A stretch of DNA of 11,368 nucleotides from Microcaldota archaeon (GTDB lineage Archaea; Micrarchaeota; Micrarchaeia; Norongarragalinales; UBA10210): the NCBI GenBank assembly GCA_013331595.1, contig DUGE01000113.1, positions 10,458 through 21,825 on the forward strand, read 5' to 3'. Positions 6,226 through 11,368 of this stretch are shown one piece after another. Within the stretch, counting starts at the first letter, position 1. The number at the start of each line of letters is the position of its first letter. The position numbers and the translations under genes were made by a program. Under the pieces are notes generated by a model. It was not told where the DNA came from. It saw only the letters and a list, made by a program, of their open reading frames with translations, and did not search any database.

Positions 6226-8289
6226 TCATTCCTTCCACGTGCGTGAGACTGCAGTTTTCAGGAAACCGGCTTTTGGAGAGTAAAGCTCGCCCTGCCGCTT
6301 GAGCTCTTCAATCACACGCATGGCCTCCTGCTCGTCCAGCCCCGATTCAACGCACCTTTTCAGGACTTCGTTGGTTTCAACCAAGTCCACCTGCCGCTCG
6401 AGCTCGCGGATTACGTTGAGGATTGTGCGGATGCGGTCGGCCTTAGCATGAGACCGGCCGAGGTTGATAACGTCCGTATCAAGCTTGCCTGTCGCCTTGT
6501 CCACAAAAACGTCTTTCAAGACAAAATCCTTCAAGGCAATGGCGAATTCCGCGTCCTGCAACTCAACGGCAGGCGACAGGCGCATTTTAGCCATTGCTTC
6601 AGAAAGCCTCACCAGGCCTTCAAGGTCCCTTGCGGTAATCGGGAAAGTCTGAGTCTTGTTGCCCAGGAGGCGCAGTTCAAGGTAGTAGTCTTTTATTTTT
6701 TCCATGGCCTCGTCAGTCAACCGGGGGAATACGGTGCGCCGGGCGTAGGCAATGTACTTCCTCAACAAGTCGCTCTCAATGCCCTCCACTTTCACCTTTT
6801 CAGAAGTTCCTGCCTTGACTCCGGCAGACTGCTGCAGCCCCTTCAAAATGTGCTCTGCCACTTTCCTGTCGCGCGGCTCGTCAAGCACGTCGCGCATGGT
6901 GAAAATCAAGTCAAACCTGCTCAAAAGCGCAGGGGGAATGTCGAACTGATCCGCAACTTGCATGTTCGAATCAAAACGGCCGAGCTTCGGGTTCGCTGCA
7001 GCAAGCACTGAAGTCTTGGCTTTGAAGCGCGTTACGATGCCGGCCTTGGCAATGCTGATTTGCTGTTGTTCCAAAGCCTCGTGAATGTTCGCCCGGTCGT
7101 CCTTGTCCATCTTGTCAAACTCATCAATCGCAACAAGCCCGCCGCTTGCGAGCACAAGAGCGCCTGCCTTCAAAACCCACCCTTCGCCAGCCTTGTCCTT
7201 TTCGGCACTCGCAGTTAACCCAACTCCCGAGGCACCACGCCCTGCAACGTAAATGCACTTGGGCGCAAGCAGTTCGGTGAATTTCAACAATTGGCTTTTT
7301 GCAACTCCCGGGTCTCCCACGAGAAGGACGTGAATGTCGCTGCGCACTTTGCTGCCGTCGCTCAAAAGCTTGTCGGGAGTGCCGCCGAACAACTGCAATG
7401 CGATTGCGGCCTTGACTTCCTTGTGGCCCCAGATGCTCGGCGCAATGCTGCCCACGATAAGCTCCTGCAAGCGCGGGTTGCGCGACAACTCGAGAATCTT
7501 CTGCTCTTCGTCTTTCGAAATGGAAATATCCTCGAACTCCTTCTCCTCCTTTTTCACGTGCACGACGTCGAAGGCCTTGCCATAAATCGAGCTCTTCGCC
7601 CTGCCCTTTTCAAGGCGGGGCATCAACCGCAGGACGCCCGTAATGGAAATCGTCTCCCCGGGCATGACCACGTTGGTCAAATCGTCCTCAAACCAAACGT
7701 CAATGTGCGACGGCGTGGAAGAGCCTTGCACGCGCTCAAGCAAGTCCTGCATTTGGCCGTACTGCGTATTGACGAAATCGCTGGTCGACTCGAGCAAAAC
7801 AAATTCTTTCTTGCCGCACTTGCCGCACAATATGGGCGGCTTGAGGCCGCTCTTGTCCGGATAGTTTTTCGTCGTCGTCTCGCAGTAAGTGCACTCCCAA
7901 AGCGCAACCTGCATTTTAGGCCGGATGTCGGTCATGAGGTTAATGACTCCCTGGACTTGAACGAGCTTGTTCAAATGCTCGGCGCCGAGATACTGCACGA
8001 GAATTTCCTTGCCGGGCAAATTGTAAAAACGCACGCGCGGCTTTCCGCTGCCCTGCAACACCTGACCGCCCAATGCTTCAACAGTCTTCCGCAAAGCCTC
8101 TTCGGCCGCCTTCTGGTAATCGTCAGGCTTTTCCATTATCGCGGCGGCAAGATCACTATATTGCTGCGCGAAAACGGCAAGGTCCACGGCCAAGCTGCGG
8201 ACTTTCGGGTAGCCTTGAATCAAATTAAAAACATCGTCCTTGAGGGCAGTGGAAAAATACTCCTGAAACTCCCTTATTTCTTCTTCCAA
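6226..8289 (-). CDS. mcm: Replicative minichromosome maintenance (MCM) helicase
   Basis: ATP-driven 3'-5' helicase that forms a ring (usually a hexamer) and unwinds DNA at the replication fork. Numbered on the 706-residue form starting at TTG 8346: N-terminal domain about 20-270 with a C2-C2 zinc site (C152, C155, C174, C177), AAA+ core about 285-600 with Walker A GDPGVAKS (344-351), Walker B AIDEFD (406-411), sensor-1 Asn (N452), arginine finger in SRFD (R477), and a C-terminal winged-helix segment (about 630-700). Full family length, no disruption. I prefer the TTG at 8289 (687 residues). Its N-terminus matches the family, GGTGGG lies five bases upstream, and the 19 extra residues of the longer form look unlike MCM. 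The longer form would also start only about five bases after the predicted transcript start. Single copy here; it converges with the ART-like gene (23-base gap) and lies downstream of eif5A with its own promoter. Confidence 0.96.
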   Translation of the reverse strand: MEEEIREFQEYFSTALKDDVFNLIQGYPKVRSLAVDLAVFAQQYSDLAAAIMEKPDDYQKAAEEALRKTVEALGGQVLQGSGKPRVRFYNLPGKEILVQYLGAEHLNKLVQVQGVINLMTDIRPKMQVALWECTYCETTTKNYPDKSGLKPPILCGKCGKKEFVLLESTSDFVNTQYGQMQDLLERVQGSSTPSHIDVWFEDDLTNVVMPGETISITGVLRLMPRLEKGRAKSSIYGKAFDVVHVKKEEKEFEDISISKDEEQKILELSRNPRLQELIVGSIAPSIWGHKEVKAAIALQLFGGTPDKLLSDGSKVRSDIHVLLVGDPGVAKSQLLKFTELLAPKCIYVAGRGASGVGLTASAEKDKAGEGWVLKAGALVLASGGLVAIDEFDKMDKDDRANIHEALEQQQISIAKAGIVTRFKAKTSVLAAANPKLGRFDSNMQVADQFDIPPALLSRFDLIFTMRDVLDEPRDRKVAEHILKGLQQSAGVKAGTSEKVKVEGIESDLLRKYIAYARRTVFPRLTDEAMEKIKDYYLELRLLGNKTQTFPITARDLEGLVRLSEAMAKMRLSPAVELQDAEFAIALKDFVLKDVFVDKATGKLDTDVINLGRSHAKADRIRTILNVIRELERQVDLVETNEVLKRCVESGLDEQEAMRVIEELKRQGELYSPKAGFLKTAVSRTWKE

Positions 8290-8294
8290 GTTAA

Positions 8295-8300
8295 CCCACC
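8295..8300 (-). promoter_or_regulatory. Shine-Dalgarno-like site deciding the mcm start
   Basis: GGTGGG on the minus strand ends five bases before the TTG at 8289. This is the spacing expected for an archaeal ribosome binding site (GGTG core). No comparable site precedes the upstream TTG at 8346. Confidence 0.45.
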
Positions 8301-8375
8301 GTCCTGCAAACCCGCTTTTAGAAAAAAATGAAACTAAAAAAGCCAAATAGCGGAGTAAAGTATTGCCAACCGGGG

Positions 8376-8381
8376 TTTAAA
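8376..8381 (-). promoter_or_regulatory. Candidate TATA box for mcm
   Basis: The minus strand reads GGATTTAAACCCC, sharing the ATTTAAAC core with the eif5A promoter. Transcription would begin near 8351, leaving a leader of about 60 bases to the TTG at 8289. This is one reason to prefer that start over the TTG at 8346. Confidence 0.42.
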
Positions 8382-8480
8382 TCCATATTTCTGGAATAGC
8401 AGCAGCAAAACCCCCGAGCCAAAAAAGCACGAAAGCTTCCAAACGGCAAAAACAAGCCACATTCGGCCTTCAAAACGCCG

Positions 8481-8492
8481 AAAAAAGAAGAA
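8481..8492 (-). terminator. T-rich archaeal-type terminator after eif5A
   Basis: Immediately after the eif5A TGA the minus strand runs TTCTTCTTTTTT. Archaeal RNA polymerase commonly terminates at such oligo-T tracts without a strong hairpin. No stable stem is obvious here. Confidence 0.4.
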
Positions 8493-8897
8493 TCAGGCTT
8501 CTACCGAAACCTTTTGCAGGAGCTTCATGCCCATGACAAGCATGTACTGTATTTCCCTGCCCGGCTGGGCTTCGGACCTCAAATCCTCGGGCAAGTCGGT
8601 CTCGAAAACCTCGAAGCTCTCAGTGTCCATCAACTGAGCCGTGTTTCCTGAAACGCTCACAACCTGCGCCCTCTTCCGCTCTACAATCGGGATTTCAACG
8701 TCCGCATCGCTGCTTTTCATGAGCGTGCGCTTGTTGTTCGTGGAAAGTGAAATCGCGACTACGTTTATTTTCGCTGCACCGTGCTTTCCTGGCTTGCTTT
8801 TGTCCATGCTCACAATGCGGCAAGCTTCCCCCTCGATAATCACGTACTTGCCGACCTTCAAATCGCCCATTTGCCCGAAAACAACTTCTCCAGCCAT
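8493..8897 (-). CDS. eif5A: Translation initiation factor 5A (aIF5A, hypusine-containing)
   Basis: 134 residues, the usual archaeal length (about 130-140). The N-terminal SH3-like domain (about 5-68) holds the modification loop S-K-P-G-K-H-G-A-A-K, in which K38 is the lysine expected to be converted to hypusine (or deoxyhypusine) by deoxyhypusine synthase. The C-terminal OB-fold domain (about 70-131) is complete. The factor binds the ribosome and relieves stalling at difficult peptide bonds such as polyproline. That may matter for the proline-rich stalk encoded at 2667-2815 (inference). The ATG start is supported by GAGGGTG six bases upstream (8904-8910). It has its own promoter with an unusual inverted repeat. 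EF-P/bacterial alternatives are excluded by the hypusine loop. Confidence 0.96.
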   Translation of the reverse strand: MAGEVVFGQMGDLKVGKYVIIEGEACRIVSMDKSKPGKHGAAKINVVAISLSTNNKRTLMKSSDADVEIPIVERKRAQVVSVSGNTAQLMDTESFEVFETDLPEDLRSEAQPGREIQYMLVMGMKLLQKVSVEA

Positions 8898-8954
8898 TTA
8901 AAACACCCTCTTGCAGTCAGTGGAAAAAAAACTATTGAAAGAATTCGCTATTCG

Positions 8955-8960
8955 TTTAAA
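8955..8960 (-). promoter_or_regulatory. TATA box of eif5A
   Basis: The minus strand reads AAGATTTAAACGAA. The expected transcript start near 8931 gives a leader of about 34 bases that includes the GAGGGTG ribosome site. The purine-rich bases upstream, where TFB would bind, belong to the adjacent inverted repeat. Confidence 0.5.
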
Positions 8961-8977
8961 TCTTTAGTGGCTAAAGA
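8961..8977. repeat. Perfect 7-bp inverted repeat abutting the eif5A TATA box
   Basis: TCTTTAG (8961-8967), a 3-base spacer TGG, then CTAAAGA (8971-8977). It directly adjoins the TATA box and covers the TFB-recognition position, so a dimeric regulator bound here could block or aid initiation. A second TTTAAA at 8979-8984 lies on its other side, making the whole 30 bases nearly symmetric. Confidence 0.5.
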
Positions 8978-9014
8978 CTTTAAAGGCTTTTTGAGCGCAC
9001 GGAAGAATAGGAAA

Positions 9015-9098
9015 ATGGCACAAACTAGGTTTGCCATCATTGCAACCGCAGCAGCCTCATGTGCAATTTCTTTTTCTAGGGCAAGAGAAAGGATTTAA
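9015..9098 (+). CDS. Possible 27-residue hydrophobic microprotein
   Basis: An ATG (9015) opens 27 codons ending in TAA (9096-9098). The product has a short polar N-terminus, an Ala/Ile-rich hydrophobic core (about residues 6-20, FAIIATAAASCAISF) and a basic tail (S-R-A-R-E-R), as in a single-pass membrane peptide. TTTAAA at 8979-8984 would place a transcript start near 9008, just ahead of the ATG, and AGGA lies upstream. Its end overlaps the TATA-like box of the next gene. A reading frame this short can occur by chance; no family recognised. Confidence 0.22.
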   Translation: MAQTRFAIIATAAASCAISFSRARERI

Positions 9099-9099
9099 G
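9094..9099 (+). promoter_or_regulatory. TATA-like box with leaderless spacing for the rightward operon
   Basis: GAAAGGATTTAAGG has a purine-rich BRE-like part and TTTAAG centred about 26 bases before the ATG at 9122. This spacing predicts a transcript that begins at the start codon. No Shine-Dalgarno motif precedes that ATG. Confidence 0.42.
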
Positions 9100-9121
9100 G
9101 ATTCAAATTGCAAAAGCATTG

Positions 9122-9694
9122 ATGGCAATAAGGCGGATGCAAAAAGTTACAGCAATAACCTACGGGAATGCGGGTTCATCTTTAGCTTTGGAAGCTCAGC
9201 ATCCCCCGGAAAAACCGTTTGACAATAGAAACCTCGCGTATACGCTGAAAACACGGGCGGAAAGCCCGGACGGTTCAACCCATTACACGCCAACTGCGTT
9301 CGCAGGAGTTTCGCATGAAAGGCTGAAGCCAATGCTCGACGTGTGGAACGATTTGCCGAAAACAATGCCGTTCAGAACGCAACGCTCTGTTCAGGCGCTC
9401 AATCGCGCGCACGGCAAAAGCAACTTAGAAATCAGAAGCATCAATCCGAAAAGAGCCGCAGGAAAAGAAGACGGGATTAGTATTTGGTTCCTTTACGCGC
9501 ATGGCTCTCCAAACAATCGATTAGTTTACAAAGCCCTTTATAAAAAAGACCCGAAAACGAGGAGAGCAGTTTACAGACTCGATGAGTTGACGCCGGGAGG
9601 CGGAGAAGGGAGAGGAGAAATATACCTCCAAAAAGAAATCGTCGCCCTGATAAGCCACGCGCAAAAAAACTTCCGGAAACACGTAGGAAAGTAA
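9122..9694 (+). CDS. Hypothetical basic protein, first gene of the tatD operon
   Basis: 190 residues from the ATG at 9122; a TTG directly before it could also serve. I do not recognise the family. It is soluble-looking, rich in Arg/Lys (for example KKDPKTRRAVYRLDE near residues 146-160), with no signal peptide or membrane segment. A possible core lies at about 117-150 (GISIWFLYAHG, then LVYKALYKK), followed by a Gly-rich turn and a C-terminal helix (EIVALISHAQ). Only four bases separate its stop from the tatD ATG, so the two are probably co-transcribed. Arg is often AGA/AGG, unlike the CGC-preferring NYN gene downstream. A nucleic-acid-binding or processing role would fit its charge and neighbours, but that is speculation. 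Confidence 0.7.
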   Translation: MAIRRMQKVTAITYGNAGSSLALEAQHPPEKPFDNRNLAYTLKTRAESPDGSTHYTPTAFAGVSHERLKPMLDVWNDLPKTMPFRTQRSVQALNRAHGKSNLEIRSINPKRAAGKEDGISIWFLYAHGSPNNRLVYKALYKKDPKTRRAVYRLDELTPGGGEGRGEIYLQKEIVALISHAQKNFRKHVGK

Positions 9695-9698
9695 TCAC

Positions 9699-10457
9699 AT
9701 GCCGCCCATCAAGTTTATCGACTTCCACTGCCACTTGGAGCACAGGCAATTTGAAAAAGGCATCCACCGCCTAGTCGAGCGCATGAAAGACAAAAACGTT
9801 TTCGCCCTCAACACCGGCTCGAACCTCGCGGCAAACAAGAAAACGCTCGAGCAATGTGCCGCATACCCGCAGAGGCTTTGGGCGGCAATAGGCCTGAGTC
9901 CGCACGATGCGGCAACGGCAAACCTTGAGCAAGAATTGGAGTTCATCAGCGCCAACGCGCACAAGGCAATAGCAATAGGCGAAATCGGCCTGGACCATTT
10001 CTACTTCAAAACGCCTGACGAGCATAGGGCGCAGGACAAGGCGTTCGTTGCGCAGCTTGAATTGGCGGAAAAGCTGCGCAAGCCGGTGGTAGTGCATTCG
10101 CGGGATGCGGAAGAACAGGTAATCGAAACGCTCGCCTCTTTCAAAACTCCCGGCGTGCTGCATTTTTTCCTAAAGCCCAAGCTCTTGCAAAAAGCGCTGG
10201 ACGCGGGGCTATACCTGAGCATCCCAACTCTCAAGAGCAAGGAGCAAAAGAAAATCTTCCGCGACGCGCCCTTGGAAAGGATTTTCCTCGAAACCGACTC
10301 GCCCTATGGATTGAATACGGGCGAGAGGAACGAGCCTTCGAACGTCACGACGTCCTACGAGAGGCTGGCGGAAATCAAGAAAATGCCTTTAAATGAAGTC
10401 GCCCTAAAGATTTCCGACAACTTCAAGAAGATTACGGGCAAAAAGCCCAAAGGGTAG
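9699..10457 (+). CDS. tatD: TatD-family metal-dependent hydrolase/DNase
   Basis: 252 residues, typical family length, a TIM-barrel amidohydrolase-type enzyme. All metal-site positions are visible: H10 and H12 in DFHCH, E95 in GEIGLDH, H133 in VVHSRD, H155 in VLHFF and D200 in ETDSP. Family members characterised elsewhere are Mg-dependent 3'-5' exonucleases acting on DNA/RNA, sometimes linked to DNA repair or D-aminoacyl-tRNA deacylation. The usual HCFSG is HFFLK here, a small variation beside a ligand. It is cytoplasmic, with no signal sequence. It sits four bases after the hypothetical gene and five bases before the NYN gene, implying one transcript. Distant dihydroorotase-like alternatives are unlikely given the motif set. 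Confidence 0.92.
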   Translation: MPPIKFIDFHCHLEHRQFEKGIHRLVERMKDKNVFALNTGSNLAANKKTLEQCAAYPQRLWAAIGLSPHDAATANLEQELEFISANAHKAIAIGEIGLDHFYFKTPDEHRAQDKAFVAQLELAEKLRKPVVVHSRDAEEQVIETLASFKTPGVLHFFLKPKLLQKALDAGLYLSIPTLKSKEQKKIFRDAPLERIFLETDSPYGLNTGERNEPSNVTTSYERLAEIKKMPLNEVALKISDNFKKITGKKPKG

Positions 10458-10462
10458 AAAAA

Positions 10463-10918
10463 ATGAGCCTTCTCGACCAGTTCAAAACCGCGTTTGCCAA
10501 AGACCGCAAGAAAAGCATAGCTTGCTTTGTCGACGGCCCAAACATCCTGCGCAAGGAGCTTGGCGTTGACCTTGATAAGGTCAAGAAAAAACTCTCGAAG
10601 CACGGGCAGCTTAAAGTGGCGAAGGTTTTCCTCGACCAGTACGCGAGCGACAAGCTCATCGAGGCGGTCACAAACCAAGGCTTCGAGGCAGTAATAGTGC
10701 CGAGCGACGTGGACGTTGCACTGGCAATAGACGCCACTGAATCGATTTTCAACAGCAACATTGAGACAATAGCAATAGTGTCGCGCGACAGCGACTTCAA
10801 GCCGTTGCTTTCAAAGGCGAAAGCGCACGGCAAGGAAACAATCGTAGTAGGGACAGAACCCGACTTCTCCACTGCCTTGCGCAACACGGCGGACATCGTT
10901 ATCGACTTGCGCGAATGA
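10463..10918 (+). CDS. NYN-domain (PIN-like) putative RNase, TIGR00288 type
   Basis: 151 residues. The sequence follows the archaeal TIGR00288 pattern: FVDGPNILRKE (22-32), DQYASDKLIEA (58-68), DVDVALAID (82-90), VSRDSDFKPLL (106-116) and a C-terminal GTEPDFSTAL. Acidic residues D24, D82/D84, D109 and D111 plus N27 would form the metal-dependent active site of NYN/PIN nucleases. The expected role is RNA processing or decay in the cytoplasm; the target is unknown. Its ATG lies five bases after the tatD stop (AAAAA spacer), with GGGT just upstream. It is compact, with no extra RNA-binding domain visible. Confidence 0.87.
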   Translation: MSLLDQFKTAFAKDRKKSIACFVDGPNILRKELGVDLDKVKKKLSKHGQLKVAKVFLDQYASDKLIEAVTNQGFEAVIVPSDVDVALAIDATESIFNSNIETIAIVSRDSDFKPLLSKAKAHGKETIVVGTEPDFSTALRNTADIVIDLRE

Positions 10919-10956
10919 ATTTTTAGAAGCACAAAAAACAAGAGTGATGATGGTAA

Positions 10957-11368
10957 ATGCCTGCGCTTTCAAGCGGAAAAATCCTGCAGGAAAACACGGA
11001 CGTGAACGAAGTCGATTTCATCAAAACTTCGGCGAGCCTTTGCAAGCAGAACTTCACAGGCTATGCGGCCATTTGCATTAAGGGCGCAAGCGGGCTTGAG
11101 GAAGGCACGTTCTTGTTTGACCAGGGGAAAATCGCCGGTTGTTTCTACGAGTATTACGCGCTCAAGAAAGAATTCTACGGCAAGGACGCGTTCCAGCGCA
11201 TCTTGAACGCATCTGCATCAAAAAATGGCCTGTTCGACATAATTTCAATCACGCCCGACCAAGTGCGGCTGGCATTGGCCGTAAACCAGAAGATAATGTT
11301 CGCAGCCACGGCAGAACAGTTCCAGCTGGCGGGCGCAAGGGAATTCTCGCCCCTGTTCGAACAGCAGG
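10957..11368 (+). CDS. DUF2226-like protein (3'-partial)
   Basis: The frame is open from the ATG at 10957 to the right edge (137 codons, no stop), so the C-terminal part is missing. The protein begins MPALSSGKILQEN and has NFTGYAAICIKG (about 35-46), GLEEGTFLFDQGKIAGCFYEY (about 49-69), and LFDIISITPDQVRLALAVNQKI (about 96-117). This organisation resembles archaeal DUF2226 proteins: a beta-rich segment that reads like a PATAN/DUF4388-type sensory fold followed by a Leu/Ala-rich helix. Function is unknown in the family. It lies 38 bases after the NYN gene in the same direction. A T-rich element (10919-10926) in the gap might provide its own promoter, or it may be the fourth gene of the operon. 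Confidence 0.68.
   Translation, partial: MPALSSGKILQENTDVNEVDFIKTSASLCKQNFTGYAAICIKGASGLEEGTFLFDQGKIAGCFYEYYALKKEFYGKDAFQRILNASASKNGLFDIISITPDQVRLALAVNQKIMFAATAEQFQLAGAREFSPLFEQQ

Larger units (their letters stand above)
8347..8492. other. eif5A-mcm intergenic spacer
   Basis: This 146-base spacer between two leftward genes contains a T-rich stretch just after eif5A and a TATA-like box for mcm. No coding sequence or RNA gene is apparent. Two further T tracts (minus strand, near 8425-8430 and 8450-8455) could add to termination. Confidence 0.5.
8898..9121. other. Divergent regulatory region between eif5A and the rightward operon
   Basis: About 220 bases without a confident gene. From left to right it has the eif5A Shine-Dalgarno (8904-8910), eif5A TATA (8955-8960), a 17-base inverted repeat (8961-8977), a second TTTAAA facing right (8979-8984), a possible microORF (9015-9098), and a TATA-like box for the gene at 9122 (9094-9099). 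Confidence 0.55.

Noticed and set aside
7291..8331. 346-codon rightward open frame opposite mcm
   Set aside because: It lies fully antisense to a complete MCM with all catalytic motifs. Its product has no recognisable domain, and it arises from the codon bias of the real gene.
8781..9098. 105-codon rightward frame that ends with the 27-residue microORF
   Set aside because: Its first part is antisense to eif5A; only the last 27 codons lie in free intergenic sequence and were considered separately.

Overview
The window looks like a stretch of an uncultured archaeal chromosome. The marker genes are archaeal: an MCM replicative helicase, a hypusine-type initiation factor 5A, a presenilin-like intramembrane aspartyl protease, an NYN-domain protein of the TIGR00288 type and a DUF2226-like protein. 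Several genes are preceded by TATA-like TTTAAA boxes rather than bacterial -35/-10 elements. Lineage cannot be fixed from the sequence; a DPANN or euryarchaeal genome would fit (inference).

Left third (3-5272): a very large cell-surface protein, cut at its N-terminus by the window edge, reads rightward to 3341. It contains eight Ig-like modules of about 90 residues and two copies of a second module type. These are packed with N-glycosylation sequons and followed by a Pro/Thr stalk, a membrane-proximal beta domain and one C-terminal membrane anchor. Converging on it from the right is a leftward two-gene unit: a lipoprotein with an NTF2-like domain (to 5272), immediately followed by the presenilin/SPP homologue (3399-4277). 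All three products belong to the cell envelope.

Middle (5273-8897): a 168-base intergenic region appears to carry divergent promoters. To its right lies a rightward orphan gene (5441-6202) whose N-terminus resembles the ADP-ribosyltransferase fold. It converges, with a 23-base gap, on the leftward mcm gene. Upstream of mcm lies leftward eif5A. Each of these two has its own TTTAAA box, and a T-rich stretch follows eif5A.

Right third (8898-11368): the region between eif5A and the rightward genes holds a perfect 7-bp inverted repeat abutting the eif5A TATA box, a possible 27-codon microORF, and a promoter placed for a leaderless transcript. A compact rightward run follows: an unrecognised basic protein, TatD-type metal-dependent nuclease/hydrolase (4-base gap), an NYN/PIN-like putative RNase (5-base gap), and a DUF2226-like protein cut off by the right edge. 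This looks like a nucleic-acid-processing operon.

The observations most worth a second look are the sequon-saturated surface protein, whose stalk and anchor contain no sequons, the lipoprotein-presenilin coupling, the ART-like orphan, and the palindromic eif5A promoter.
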